Positions 9,289 through 19,021 of a stretch of 64,000 nucleotides of DNA are shown here, one piece after another. The position numbers and the translations under genes were made by a program. Within the stretch, counting starts at the first letter, position 1; each line of letters starts with the position of its first letter. The notes below the pieces were generated by a model, which saw nothing but the letters and a program-made list of their open reading frames with translations, did not search any database and was not told the DNA's origin. This DNA comes from an uncultured Lentibacter sp. (GTDB lineage Bacteria; Pseudomonadota; Alphaproteobacteria; Rhodobacterales; Rhodobacteraceae), in the NCBI GenBank assembly GCA_947497495.1, contig CANMGT010000003.1, forward strand, positions 124,001-188,000, given 5' to 3'.

Positions 9289-10208
9289 TTTACCCTCTCC
9301 GCCGAGTTGCCAAACCTTGAAACCGGCTCCCAACCGAGCCGCGTCTTTGCGCGGTGGTTTGGGTAACTTGCTGGCCTCATTCGCGCGGCCAGAACACGCG
9401 GACGCAAGAGACCAGGTGCGCGCGCGCCGAGAACGCCTTCTACCAATACGGCAAAAGGCATCAGTACTCTCCAAGAAAATGGCAGATGCGGGCCCCTATG
9501 AGCGTGTCTGATAAAGGCTGCGCGCGATGGCAGATTGTCATCAACAATGTTGAGTGCCTCAAACCTATGTTGAGGCGTGGTTTCGGCTGCCAACACAAGT
9601 GCTTCTGCGGCATTTTCAACGTGGCACAGAGGCACGCTCCCGCGACGAGACAGGCTAACCAGTACTGGGCCAAAGACTGGCCCGATGTGGGCGTTCCAGT
9701 TGCGACCCGGCCCGTAGAGCGCGCCAATCCGCAGCGCCCAAACTGGCAGATTTGCCTCTTGCGCCTGTATCTCCTGCACCAGTTTCGCGCGCATGTAGCC
9801 CTCACGCCGCGCCAGATCGGTTTCTAGAGGCGCGTCTTCGTCTATGGAGCTGCTGTCCTGCGCCCCGTAGGCGTCATAAACCGAGATCGACCCTGCGAGA
9901 ACAAGGCGTGCGGAGCCTGCATCTCGTAAGATCGCCTCTATGAGCGAAGTTGTCGCTTGTGTTGTGTCGCGTGCCAGAAACGCTGGATCATTGCTCATCG
10001 CCGCTGCGATGTGGATCACCGCATCCACGCCAATCAGAGCCTCCGCTGGAACGCCTTCGGCGAGATCGCAGTGAATAACATCAACAGCCTCAGGCAAAGC
10101 AGGTTCGTCACGGCGCACAAGGGCACGCACCCTGTGGCCATGGGCCAGAGCAGCGGCCACACAGGCTTGGCCCAGAAAGCCGTTTGCACCAGTGATCGCC
10201 AGCGTCAT
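9285..10208 (-). CDS. NAD-dependent epimerase/dehydratase
   Basis: Extended SDR: N-terminal ITGANGFLGQA (GxxGxxG) and YMRAK (YxxxK). The ORF track start (10241) gives 12 extra residues; the internal ATG at 10208 overlaps the upstream stop as ATGA, matching the other junctions in this run, so I prefer it (307 aa). Likely modifies a nucleotide sugar used by the neighbouring glycosyltransferases. Substrate unknown. Confidence 0.87.
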   Translation of the reverse strand: MTLAITGANGFLGQACVAAALAHGHRVRALVRRDEPALPEAVDVIHCDLAEGVPAEALIGVDAVIHIAAAMSNDPAFLARDTTQATTSLIEAILRDAGSARLVLAGSISVYDAYGAQDSSSIDEDAPLETDLARREGYMRAKLVQEIQAQEANLPVWALRIGALYGPGRNWNAHIGPVFGPVLVSLSRRGSVPLCHVENAAEALVLAAETTPQHRFEALNIVDDNLPSRAAFIRHAHRGPHLPFSWRVLMPFAVLVEGVLGARAPGLLRPRVLAARMRPASYPNHRAKTRLGWEPVSRFGNSAERVK

Positions 10209-11332
10209 CGTGCCCATGGCATCGACTCCATTTTGCCGCATTGGCTGATCGGGATGTAGGCGCCCCCCTCAAGGCCGGCGTTTTGAATGGCCAGCGTTAT
10301 CTCGGTGAGGTGTAGGGCAAAGGAGCCCGCTATACGGCTGGCTTCCCCAGACAGTATAGCCTCGAGCATTTCTGCGGGCCCCAAGGCAAAATTCATGGCA
10401 GCAGCGCCCTTACGGGGCAATTTTGGGTGGGTCTTGCGCGTAGGCAGTCGAAGCCGTTTTCCAAACGGGTGCTCCAGCAGGCGGCGGCGGATGCGCATAC
10501 GCCTGTAGAACGTAACCGGCGCAGCATTGTCCCACGCCTTGTTGAGAGAGAGCACACCATTATCGCCGATAATGCGCAGCCTGTGATCATGGGGGGCTGC
10601 GATCGAGCATGTCAGCCGCACCACAGGTCCGTTTTCAAATTGAAGAACCGCAACAGAAAAATCGGGCGCCGTATCAGTAACGCCGCGTTTGTCAGGCAGC
10701 ACCTCAGCCGAGCTTGCGAGCACGCGCGTCACAGATCCGAACATCGCGATCAGCCAACTGAGGTAGTAGCCAGCATGCTCTAGCGTGCATCCAACTTGAA
10801 ACTCGTCCTCATAAGGCCAAGGAGCGCCGCTTTCACTGGCCCAACATTCAAGCGGCGCTTGGGGCACGAAGCCATCATCAAGCTCGGCGTAAACCAGTCT
10901 GGGTGTTCCGCCAACGCCCTGTGAAACGGCTCGGAACAGCGTTTGCGCGGCTTCTCCCAAAACGGAAGAAGGCGCAGAGCCAAGTTGGAGGCCCTTTGCC
11001 TGGGCTAACTCACAAAGCGTTTTTGCCTCCTCAAATGAGAGCGCCAATGGCTTTTCGCAAAAAACGTGATGCCCGGCCTGAAGCACAGCCAGATTGACGG
11101 CGTAATGAGATGACGGATTTGTTAAGTTCAGAACCAAACCATCTTTCGGAAGTGCAGACAGCAGCGCTTCAAGGTTGGCGGCGGCATCCACTTTCCAATG
11201 CTTGGAAAACGCTTCCAAACGCGCCTCGGAACGATCGGTGACGCAGGCCACGCGAATGTCGGGAAACGTTTTTAAAGATCGCATGTAAAGGTCGGCAACA
11301 AAACCGCAGCCGACAATCGCAACTGTCTTCAT
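10205..11332 (-). CDS. Gfo/Idh/MocA family oxidoreductase
   Basis: 375 aa with N-terminal Rossmann motif AIVGCGFVADLY and the EKPLAL signature containing the family lysine. First gene of the run 11332-3429 on this strand, with about 200 nt of A+T-rich sequence in front that it shares divergently with the GT26 gene; this is the probable promoter region. Together with the following epimerase it forms a two-gene version of the fused protein at 4960-7053. Likely a sugar dehydrogenase in repeat-unit synthesis. Confidence 0.88.
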   Translation of the reverse strand: MKTVAIVGCGFVADLYMRSLKTFPDIRVACVTDRSEARLEAFSKHWKVDAAANLEALLSALPKDGLVLNLTNPSSHYAVNLAVLQAGHHVFCEKPLALSFEEAKTLCELAQAKGLQLGSAPSSVLGEAAQTLFRAVSQGVGGTPRLVYAELDDGFVPQAPLECWASESGAPWPYEDEFQVGCTLEHAGYYLSWLIAMFGSVTRVLASSAEVLPDKRGVTDTAPDFSVAVLQFENGPVVRLTCSIAAPHDHRLRIIGDNGVLSLNKAWDNAAPVTFYRRMRIRRRLLEHPFGKRLRLPTRKTHPKLPRKGAAAMNFALGPAEMLEAILSGEASRIAGSFALHLTEITLAIQNAGLEGGAYIPISQCGKMESMPWAR

Positions 11333-11531
11333 TGGGCGCCTCCACAGGCAATTCTACCGCACTTCAGTCTAATAAGGCTGGTCGGGACTGTAATTTTTTT
11401 AATTCAGCCTCATTTTGGCCGTGAAAAGTGGCAAGACTGGGGCGAATGTCAAATTTAAGGCGAATTTTGCATTTAGAAACAAAATGAGTCGCTGATTTTG
11501 GGCGGAAAAGTTTAAAAATTTGGGGTAAACA

Positions 11532-12290
11532 GTGATTTTTAAGGCAAAAGGGCAGACAATAGCCGTCAATCTCGCCAACGGAGATTCTTTGCTGGCAGCT
11601 GTCGCGCAAAGATTCGCCGACAAGCAAGGTTTTGCACTCGCAACGATCAATCTCGACCATCTGGTGAAACTGCATCGCTCGGAACGCTTTGCGCGTGACT
11701 ATGCTGAACAGGATTTTGTCGTCGCGGACGGCAACCCGATTGTCTGGTTGTCGAAAATATCACGCCGTCCAGTGGAACTTGTGCCTGGTTCTGATATGGT
11801 GCTGCCGTTGGCCAGTCTGGCCGCCGAGAAGGGCGTGAAAGTCGCGTTGTTTGGTTCGACCGAGAAAAGCCTCACCGACTCTGCCGCGATGCTGCAAGCC
11901 AAGGTGCCCATGCTTCAGATCGCGACGTGTATCGCCCCTCCGATGGGGTTTGACCCCGAAAGTGACGACGCTTTGGCCATGCTGGAAGACTTGGCAGCAT
12001 GTGGCGCCGGGCTGGTCTTCTTGGCGCTCGGCGCACCAAAGCAGGAAGCCTTCGCAGCACGTGGTCGCAAGGTCACGCCAACTCTCGGATTTGCCTCAAT
12101 CGGAGCAGGGCTTGATTTTGTTTCGGGGGCGCAGACCCGCGCGCCCAGATGGGTGCGCGCTTTGGCGATGGAGTGGGCATGGCGTATGTTCAAGTCGCCA
12201 GCACGCTTGTTGCCGCGCTATGCGCAGTGCTTTGCCATTCTGCCTTCGCTTCTTTTAGAGGCTTGGGCGCTTCGCAACGACAAGCGTTAA
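11532..12290 (+). CDS. WecG/TagA/CpsF family glycosyltransferase (GT26)
   Basis: 252 aa with the family pattern: ATINLDHLVKLHRS near the N-terminus, VADGNPIVWLSK (cf. DG.G/P.. motif), VPGSDMVLPL, FLALGAPKQEAF and IGAGLDFVSGAQTRAPRW. GT26 enzymes transfer a sugar such as N-acetylmannosamine or its uronic acid to a lipid-linked acceptor. The only plus-strand gene inside the locus; GTG start at 11532 preceded by GGGG. Runs convergently into the SDR gene with one base between stops. Confidence 0.92.
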   Translation: MIFKAKGQTIAVNLANGDSLLAAVAQRFADKQGFALATINLDHLVKLHRSERFARDYAEQDFVVADGNPIVWLSKISRRPVELVPGSDMVLPLASLAAEKGVKVALFGSTEKSLTDSAAMLQAKVPMLQIATCIAPPMGFDPESDDALAMLEDLAACGAGLVFLALGAPKQEAFAARGRKVTPTLGFASIGAGLDFVSGAQTRAPRWVRALAMEWAWRMFKSPARLLPRYAQCFAILPSLLLEAWALRNDKR

Positions 12291-12291
12291 C

Positions 12292-13068
12292 CTAGAGGCC
12301 AGAGAGACTGCGTGGCTTGGGCCTTTGCATCAACACCAAGTCTTTCACGCGGCGTTTGAGCGATCGGGGCGGGAGCAGCTCGGTGTTCATCTCAAAGATA
12401 CTGCCCGTCAGCGACGGATCATGCCAGAGAGCAAGTTCAGCCCCCCAAGAAGCGGCGTCAGAGGGCGAGAGGCCGTCAGGGATGCCCATTTGCGTGGCGA
12501 GCATGCCGGGAAGCCAGTCAGATATCACGATGTCGGGAAACCTGTCTGCCAAGTCAGCAACAAGAGCACGGGTCAGAATGCGTGATGCACCCTTTGAAAC
12601 GGAGTAGGCCGACGAGGCCGGCAGCGGCGCGATGTCGGCAAAGCTTGCGACATTCAAAATGCGCCCGAAGCCGGTTTGGGCCATGTCATCAAGCGCCAAA
12701 CGGGTTGCGCCGAACACACCGCCGAGATTTGTCGCGAGGGTTTCCATAAAGCTCTGGTGGCTTTCGTCAAAAACCCCGCGGTGCGGGTAAACGGCGGCAT
12801 TGTTTATGAGCAGGCTAACAGGTCCAAGCTCGCTTCTGAGCGATGTGAAAGCCTGCTCAAGCGCGCCAGGATCAGACACATCGCAGGCGAGCGGCAAGAT
12901 GTTGTCATGCTCTGCGGCCGTCTGAACGAGAGGCTCGCCTCGGCGCCCAAGAGCCACCACACGCAGGCCTCGCGCAGCAAGGGTTTGCGCCAACGCGCGG
13001 CCAAGCCCCGAACCAGCGCCTGTGATAACGGCGACACCTTCCAAAAGCCTTTGATCAGGTTTCGCCAT
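12292..13068 (-). CDS. Short-chain dehydrogenase/reductase (SDR)
   Basis: Classical SDR of 258 aa: VITGAGSGLGRA cofactor motif, INNAA, and the YSVSK catalytic motif. I chose ATG 13068 (MAKPDQRLLEG) because GAAAGG lies at proper distance; the ORF-track ATG at 13092 lacks an RBS. The gene overlaps the end of the GMC gene by 14 nt, so the two are co-translated. Substrate not identifiable; by context a modification step in polysaccharide or lipid-carrier chemistry. Confidence 0.88.
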   Translation of the reverse strand: MAKPDQRLLEGVAVITGAGSGLGRALAQTLAARGLRVVALGRRGEPLVQTAAEHDNILPLACDVSDPGALEQAFTSLRSELGPVSLLINNAAVYPHRGVFDESHQSFMETLATNLGGVFGATRLALDDMAQTGFGRILNVASFADIAPLPASSAYSVSKGASRILTRALVADLADRFPDIVISDWLPGMLATQMGIPDGLSPSDAASWGAELALWHDPSLTGSIFEMNTELLPPRSLKRRVKDLVLMQRPKPRSLSGL

Positions 13069-14617
13069 GGCTTTGCCTTTCGATAATTGCATCTGCCACG
13101 CGCAGCGCTTGGGCGGCTATAGCGAGTGACGGGTTTACCCCCATCGAAGACGGCATAAAGCTGGCATCCGATACATAGAGGTTGGAAACATCATGCGCCC
13201 GTCCGTCCGCCCGCAAAACAGCGCTCGCTGCATCTTGGCCAAAGCGCATTGTGCCGCTGGGATGCCCGAAGTTTAACTCTGGCGCGTTGAGCAGGAACAT
13301 TTTGCGCTGGCCTTTGAACGCGCGTTTGATCTCGCGTTGAAACAGTTTGCGGCGCGCATATAGCTCGGGTCGCATGGAATATTCAAAGCGAATCGTGCCG
13401 TCTTGCGTTGGAATAACACGGTTGTCGTCATAGGACAGGTCTTCCATCAGGCCGAGGAATATCTTGGCGCGGCCAAGAACCTTGGCGGCAATGGCGGCAG
13501 GCAGGCGCGCCCCGTCTTGGGCAAAGCGTTTGCGGCCAAGAGTCGTGCGCGCAAGCCTCAGGCGCATATAGTGCAATATCTCGCCATAGGATGCATCAAC
13601 CCCCATTGACTGCACCATTCCGAGGCGCTGGCCGTCAACCCACATCAAGTCGCGCATCCCGAGCGCCTTGGATTGTTCGCGCCCTTTGGCACCGGGCCAT
13701 ACGGCAAACATTTCGTTGGTATGAAACATCAGTCCACGCCCAACTCTGTCATTTGTGTTGGCCACGCCGTGGGGAAAGGCTTCAGACGTGGATTGAAAGC
13801 ACAGCCGCGGTGTCCCGAAGGCGCCCGCAGCCAGCAAAATGACGGGGGCAGAGAGGCTGTGCTTTTGCCCGCCACGTTGTAGCCGGATGTGGGTGATCCG
13901 GCGGCCATCCCCGCACAGAGCAGTCACCTCGGCCATGTCCAGCAAGGCTGCATTTCCGGTTGCTAAGGCAGGTTCGACACCGGCCGAGCGCCCGTCCATC
14001 TTGCAGGGTTTCGGGCATTTGAAGCCAAAGCAGTTCAGGCAGCCCTCAACATTGCGCGTGGCGCTGTGAAGTTGGTAGGGGTGCATGCCCGTCGCTTTGA
14101 GCCTGTCAAATATGAGCTTGTCTACAGCATCCACCGCAGGCGGCGTTGCAAGCAAAGACGGATGCTCAGCGAGAGGGTCTTGCTCCCCGTGAACATGAAA
14201 CTGGCGTTCGGCTTCTGTCAGGTAAGGGGCAAACTCGCCATAGCTTATTGGCCAGCCACCCGTGGGGTGCGGGCGCGCGTTGCTGTGCTCAAGGTCGTGC
14301 ATTTCGGGGCGCTCAAGGGTTGCGGCGTAGAAAGCACTGCTGCCGCCGAGGCCAGCTCCAAGTGGAGCGTAAAAGGCCTCGTCACGCCCGTTGATGCGCC
14401 CGTGAACTTGGCTTGGCCACAGCCCCCGCGCAAGCCGCGCTTCGGGAACGAACATCTCACTGTCTAGGCGGGTTTGTTCGGCGCGAAAGCCCGCAGGGCC
14501 TTTTTCAACGAACAGCACTTTGAGGCCCGCTTCTGCCAAGCGCCGCCCCGCCGTGCCGCCGCCAATTCCGGTGCCGATCACGATCACATCCCACTTTTGG
14601 GTCAGCAGTTCACTCAT
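13055..14617 (-). CDS. GMC family FAD-dependent oxidoreductase
   Basis: 520 aa. N-terminal FAD-binding VIGTGIGGGTAGRR; C-terminal signature NLYVSDASFMPSSMGVNPSL with the catalytic HPSGTM segment shortly before. A cysteine-rich insert GCLNCFGFKCPKPC (CX2CX4CX3C) sits near residue 200; similar clusters occur in some bacterial GMC proteins, and whether it binds a metal or Fe-S centre here is not known. Oxidises an alcohol group of an unknown substrate, plausibly a sugar. Start overlaps the acyltransferase stop as ATGA. Confidence 0.88.
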   Translation of the reverse strand: MSELLTQKWDVIVIGTGIGGGTAGRRLAEAGLKVLFVEKGPAGFRAEQTRLDSEMFVPEARLARGLWPSQVHGRINGRDEAFYAPLGAGLGGSSAFYAATLERPEMHDLEHSNARPHPTGGWPISYGEFAPYLTEAERQFHVHGEQDPLAEHPSLLATPPAVDAVDKLIFDRLKATGMHPYQLHSATRNVEGCLNCFGFKCPKPCKMDGRSAGVEPALATGNAALLDMAEVTALCGDGRRITHIRLQRGGQKHSLSAPVILLAAGAFGTPRLCFQSTSEAFPHGVANTNDRVGRGLMFHTNEMFAVWPGAKGREQSKALGMRDLMWVDGQRLGMVQSMGVDASYGEILHYMRLRLARTTLGRKRFAQDGARLPAAIAAKVLGRAKIFLGLMEDLSYDDNRVIPTQDGTIRFEYSMRPELYARRKLFQREIKRAFKGQRKMFLLNAPELNFGHPSGTMRFGQDAASAVLRADGRAHDVSNLYVSDASFMPSSMGVNPSLAIAAQALRVADAIIERQSHGET

Positions 14618-16596
14618 TGGTTTGCCTCACCACGGAACAGCGGTTCAAACCGCTCTGATATCGCACGGGCGGCGTGGTTGACGATGTGGTTGTTATCAAA
14701 ATACCAGCTCTTACCCTCATGCAGCGCATTACAGTTGCCGTCTGCACAAACAGCGCTCCAGGTTTCGAGCGTTGGCCAATTTTCAAGTATCGCCATGGCG
14801 GCGCCTTGCCGCTCCTTGACTTGCGCCAACGGAACTGTTGCACGTTTGGCTATCTCTGCAGCATCGACGCTCTTATGGGCCAGTAACCGCGCGGCCTCGC
14901 GGCTGTCATATTTTGGAACCTCGGGCAGTTGCTGCAAAACAAGCCCTTTAAGACCGTGTTTTCGGAACTCATTCATCGTCGTTTCGAAACCACGCTTAAG
15001 AACCTCGGCAGCATTGCTTCCGCCAAGCCCGCTGATCACAATTGTGTTGCCCGCATCCAAGCCAATGCCCGCGCCCTCCGTGTAGTAAGCCCAGCGGCCC
15101 ACAAGCAACACGCGCTTCAAGCTTGGAAGGCTTGCAAGTGCGGTTCTCATTTGCGCCTTCTCAGTGCTGCAGGCCGTGTCCTGCGCTGGGGTCGCGTAGC
15201 TTTCAGTTTTTGAGACGTCAAACAAGGGGGGGCAGCCAGCATGCCAGATGATGAGTGCCGGTGTCTGCATGGCAAAGGCGGCTTCTTCGAGGCCTTCCTT
15301 GATGGCCCTGACATGGCTGTCGCCCCAGATCAGCACTTCGGGGTCGCCTTGCGGGCCAATGGGGCATAGCTCCATGCCTTCAAAGGCACCCGTGAGCGGA
15401 CGTTCGCAGCGGCTCCAGTCTTGCAAGAAATCGCCGCTTGCGTCGATGTGCGCGCGGGTCTCTGCACCAAACCTGTTGGGCAATCCGTTTTGCATGTAAA
15501 TCAGCGCGCCCGCGCCAAGTGCGAGGGCTGTCGGCACTGTTAGAACCGCCAAAACAGCGCGCCCGCTCACGGCCTCCTGACGCCGGAAAGGTGTCTCGAT
15601 AAAGCGCCACGACAGGATAGCGAGAGCAAGGCTCACCAGCATCCAGAAAACGGCCTCTGGACTGCCGGAATACCCATCGCGCCAGTTACTTGAGAGCACA
15701 TAAACAGGCCAATGCCAAAGATAGAGCGAGTAGGATATCTTGCCGAAGAAAACCGGAACGGATTTTGAAAGGCCCGCGTTAACAGGGTTGCACTGCTGCC
15801 CGTTCGCCAAAAGCAACACCGTGCCGAAGACAGGTGCGATCACTTGCCAGCCGGGGAAGCCTTTGGTTGCGTCAATGAAAACAAGCCCAGCCGATACGAG
15901 TAAAAGCCCAAGCCAGCTTGCCCATGCGCCGAGTCTCGGCAACTTGCCTTGAACAGTTGCGATCGCAAGCAAAACGCCAGCCAGAAGTTCCCATGCGCGG
16001 AAAGGAAAGAGATAGAAGGTAGCCGTTTGCGCGGTCGGCGTGAGCCAGACAGAGCCAATCAAAGAGGCCATGAACCCGACGGCCAGAAAGGCAACGAACA
16101 AGCGCCGCCAGCGCGAGAGTAAAACAAGAAACAATGGCAAGACGATGTAGAATTGCTCTTCGACAGAGAGCGACCATGTGTGCAGCAGGACTTTGCTGTC
16201 AGCGCCGATGTCAAAGTAGCCCTCACCTCGGTAAAACAAAACATTGGAGAGATAGACAGTTGCCGCAATGAGCGACTTGCCGAACTCACGGAATTCAAAC
16301 GGCAACAGGACGAACCAGCCGACAATTGTTGCTGCAAAAGCCATCGCGAAATAGGCGGGTGCCAGTCGCTTGACGCGGCGTTTGTAGAAGGACGCGAGGT
16401 TAATGCGCCCGGTTTCCTGCACTTCACGCCAGAGAAGGCCGCCGATCAGGTATCCGGATATTACAAAAAACACATCTACACCTGCGAACCCCCCGCGAAG
16501 GCCTGGCATGCCGAAATGGTAAAAGACGACTGCCAAGACAGCAATCATCCTCAGCCCGTCGATCTCGGGGCGATAGCGCAGTTGTGCTTGGGTCAT
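14614..16596 (-). CDS. Acyltransferase 3 family protein with C-terminal SGNH domain (OafA-like)
   Basis: 660 aa. N-terminal acyltransferase-3 membrane domain beginning YRPEIDGLRMIAVLAVVFYH with about ten hydrophobic segments to residue ~370. C-terminal periplasmic SGNH hydrolase-like domain with VLIWGDSHVRAI (catalytic Ser block) and FDNNHIVNHAA (catalytic Asp/His block). In the family this pairing O-acetylates polysaccharides, the membrane part supplying acyl groups. First gene of a three-gene overlapping run with GMC and SDR. Likely decorates the polysaccharide made by this locus. Confidence 0.92.
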   Translation of the reverse strand: MTQAQLRYRPEIDGLRMIAVLAVVFYHFGMPGLRGGFAGVDVFFVISGYLIGGLLWREVQETGRINLASFYKRRVKRLAPAYFAMAFAATIVGWFVLLPFEFREFGKSLIAATVYLSNVLFYRGEGYFDIGADSKVLLHTWSLSVEEQFYIVLPLFLVLLSRWRRLFVAFLAVGFMASLIGSVWLTPTAQTATFYLFPFRAWELLAGVLLAIATVQGKLPRLGAWASWLGLLLVSAGLVFIDATKGFPGWQVIAPVFGTVLLLANGQQCNPVNAGLSKSVPVFFGKISYSLYLWHWPVYVLSSNWRDGYSGSPEAVFWMLVSLALAILSWRFIETPFRRQEAVSGRAVLAVLTVPTALALGAGALIYMQNGLPNRFGAETRAHIDASGDFLQDWSRCERPLTGAFEGMELCPIGPQGDPEVLIWGDSHVRAIKEGLEEAAFAMQTPALIIWHAGCPPLFDVSKTESYATPAQDTACSTEKAQMRTALASLPSLKRVLLVGRWAYYTEGAGIGLDAGNTIVISGLGGSNAAEVLKRGFETTMNEFRKHGLKGLVLQQLPEVPKYDSREAARLLAHKSVDAAEIAKRATVPLAQVKERQGAAMAILENWPTLETWSAVCADGNCNALHEGKSWYFDNNHIVNHAARAISERFEPLFRGEANQ

Positions 16597-16684
16597 GGGT
16601 GTCGTGCTTTTGTTACCTGCGATTTGTATTGAGTATAAACAAAAATGCGGCAGGAGTTAGGGTATTTAGTGCAATTGGTGACTG

Positions 16685-16730
16685 AATGCGTTACGAGATT
16701 CAGAAAAATTTTAAAAATTAGTAACGCATT
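16685..16730. promoter_or_regulatory. Inverted repeat upstream of the paa operon (candidate operator)
   Basis: Two perfect 10-base arms, AATGCGTTAC and GTAACGCATT, are separated by 26 A+T-rich bases, and the right arm extends to GTAACGCATTAC, itself a near-palindrome. The arms lie 70-115 nt before the thiolase start. A PaaX-type repressor is encoded at the end of the operon, so this is a natural candidate site; binding is inferred only. Confidence 0.5.
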
Positions 16731-16798
16731 ACTTGCTTCGAATCAAAGCAAGGGTCATACTCGCGCTTGCAACAGGACTTACGAAGAAGGAACCGCAC

Positions 16799-18004
16799 GT
16801 GGCTGAAGCCTATATTTGCGATGCAACTCGCACACCCATTGGCCGTTATGGTGGCGCGCTTAGCTCGGTGCGCGCCGATGATCTGGCTGCCTTGCCAATT
16901 GCCGCCCTGAAAAGCCGCAATCCCGGTGTGGATTGGGCCAAAGTCGATGATGTTATCTTCGGCTCTGCCAATCAGGCCGGAGAAGACAACCGCAATGTCG
17001 CGCGCATGGCCGCTCTTTTGGCAGGCCTACCGACGGATGTTCCCGGAACCACGATCAACCGCCTTTGTGCCTCGGGCATGGATGCCGTTGGCATGGCAGC
17101 CCGTGCGATCAAGGCGGGGGACTATGACATGGCCATCGCTGGAGGTGTCGAAAGCATGAGCCGTGCACCTTTCGTAATGCCTAAGGCAACGAGCGCCTTC
17201 ACGCGGGCCAATGCCGTTTATGACACGACCATCGGCTGGCGTTTTGTGAACCCGAAGATGGACGCGATGTATGGCACTGAGTCGATGCCGCAGACGGCTG
17301 ACAACGTCGCCGCTGACTATAACATTTCACGTGCAGACCAAGACGCCTTCGCTGCGCGCAGCCAGGCCCGCTATGGGGCAGCGGCCGAGGCGGGGCGTTT
17401 TGACGCTGAAATCACGCCTGTCAGCGTGCCGCAACGCAAGGGTGACCCTGTGGTTGTGAGCACTGACGAGCATCCGCGCCCAGACGTGGACGCCGCCAAA
17501 CTTGCCAAGCTCAAAGGTGTCAACGGGCCAGATCTGTCGGTTACGGCAGGCAATGCCTCGGGCGTCAACGATGGCGCCGCCGCCCTGTTGCTGGCGTCTG
17601 GCGAAATGGCCAAGCAGCAAGGCCTCACGCCGATTGCCCGCATTGTGGGCATGTCAGCCGCAGGCGTTGAGCCGCGTGTGATGGGCATTGGCCCGGTGCC
17701 TGCGAGCCAGAAGGTGCTCGCGCGCGCGGGTCTAAGCATCGACGATATGGATGTGATCGAACTCAACGAAGCCTTTGCCAGCCAGGGCATCGCGACGCTG
17801 CGCGCGCTGGGTGTCGCGGATGATGCGGAGCACGTAAACCCCAATGGCGGCGCAATCGCGCTGGGCCATCCGCTGGGCATGTCGGGCGCAAGGCTGGTTA
17901 TGACAGCGGCTTACGAGCTGCAACGTCGTGGCGGGCGTTACGCGCTTTGCACAATGTGCGTTGGCGTTGGCCAAGGCGCAGCACTAATTCTGGAACGGGT
18001 CTGA
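16799..18004 (+). CDS. paaJ: 3-oxoadipyl-CoA / 3-oxo-5,6-dehydrosuberyl-CoA thiolase
   Basis: Acetyl-CoA-releasing thiolase of the phenylacetate (and beta-ketoadipate) pathway. GTG 16799 preceded by AAGAAGGA gives 401 aa, the usual family length; the ORF-track start adds 22 unconserved residues. Catalytic residues: nucleophile Cys in [11 protein letters not shown] (about residue 90), His in [11 protein letters not shown] and second Cys in [10 protein letters not shown] near the C-terminus. [14 protein letters not shown] at the N-terminus is typical of PaaJ/PcaF. It heads the paa operon, 13 nt before paaA, so PaaJ is preferred over PcaF, though one enzyme may serve both pathways. Confidence 0.9.
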   Translation: MAEAYICDATRTPIGRYGGALSSVRADDLAALPIAALKSRNPGVDWAKVDDVIFGSANQAGEDNRNVARMAALLAGLPTDVPGTTINRLCASGMDAVGMAARAIKAGDYDMAIAGGVESMSRAPFVMPKATSAFTRANAVYDTTIGWRFVNPKMDAMYGTESMPQTADNVAADYNISRADQDAFAARSQARYGAAAEAGRFDAEITPVSVPQRKGDPVVVSTDEHPRPDVDAAKLAKLKGVNGPDLSVTAGNASGVNDGAAALLLASGEMAKQQGLTPIARIVGMSAAGVEPRVMGIGPVPASQKVLARAGLSIDDMDVIELNEAFASQGIATLRALGVADDAEHVNPNGGAIALGHPLGMSGARLVMTAAYELQRRGGRYALCTMCVGVGQGAALILERV

Positions 18005-18017
18005 GGAGGGCTAGCTC

Positions 18018-19010
18018 ATGTATGCACAGATGGTAAAATCAACCGGCGAAGGCGTGAAGTCGCGCGACGAAATGAGCCCTGAAGAGGCCGCGTTTCAAGA
18101 TCGGATCGATCAGGATATTAAGATCGAGCCGAAGGACTGGATGCCTGAGGGCTACCGCAAAACGCTGATCCGCCAAATTGGCCAGCACGCGCACTCCGAG
18201 ATTGTCGGGCAACTGCCGGAAGGCAACTGGATCACTCGTGCGCCGACACTTGAGCGCAAGGCGATCTTGCTGGCCAAGGTGCAAGACGAGGCAGGGCATG
18301 GCCTCTACCTCTATTGCGCTGCCGAGACACTTGGTGTCAGCCGTGATGAGCTGACAGAAGACTTGCTCTCGGGGCGTATGAAGTATTCCTCGATCTTCAA
18401 TTACCCGACGCTCAACTGGGCGGACATGGGCGCTGTTGGCTGGCTTGTCGACGGCGCCGCGATCATGAACCAAGTGCCGCTTCAGCGCACATCCTTCGGG
18501 CCATACTCACGGGCGATGATCCGCATTTGCAAAGAAGAGAGCTTTCACCAGCGTCAGGGCTACGACATCATGATGAAGATGGCGCAGGGCACTGAAGCGC
18601 AAAAGAAAATGGCTCAAGACGCGCTGAACCGCACTTGGTATCCGGCGCTGATGATGTTCGGCCCAAGCGACAAGGACTCTGTTCACAGCGCCCAGTCACT
18701 CGCGTGGAAAATCAAGATCGACACCAACGACGAGCTGCGCCAGCGCTTTGTTGACCAGACAGTGCCGCAGGCCGAATACCTTGGCCTCACGATCCCCGAC
18801 GAGAACCTCAAATGGAACGACGAGAAGGGCGGTTACGACTTCTCCCAGCCAGACTGGGAAGAGTTTTTTGACGTCGTGCGCGGCAACGGCCCCTGCAACG
18901 TGGACCGCCTCGCCGCCCGCAACAAAGCTTGGGACGACGGAGCCTGGGTGCGTGACGGCCTTCTGGCCCACGCCGAGAAACGCGCAGCCCGCAAAACAGC
19001 TGCAGAATAA
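18018..19010 (+). CDS. paaA: 1,2-phenylacetyl-CoA epoxidase subunit A (catalytic)
   Basis: Catalytic diiron subunit that epoxidises the ring of phenylacetyl-CoA. 330 aa; both ExxH iron ligand pairs are visible, [11 protein letters not shown] (about residue 90) and EESFHQRQG (about 175), with conserved [12 protein letters not shown] and WRIK-like LAWKIK. Partner subunits PaaB, C, D, E follow immediately. RBS GAGGAGGG-like upstream. Standard length and no missing ligand. Confidence 0.97.
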   Translation: MYAQMVKSTGEGVKSRDEMSPEEAAFQDRIDQDIKIEPKDWMPEGYRKTLIRQIGQHAHSEIVGQLPEGNWITRAPTLERKAILLAKVQDEAGHGLYLYCAAETLGVSRDELTEDLLSGRMKYSSIFNYPTLNWADMGAVGWLVDGAAIMNQVPLQRTSFGPYSRAMIRICKEESFHQRQGYDIMMKMAQGTEAQKKMAQDALNRTWYPALMMFGPSDKDSVHSAQSLAWKIKIDTNDELRQRFVDQTVPQAEYLGLTIPDENLKWNDEKGGYDFSQPDWEEFFDVVRGNGPCNVDRLAARNKAWDDGAWVRDGLLAHAEKRAARKTAAE

Positions 19011-19021
19011 GGAAAATAGAC

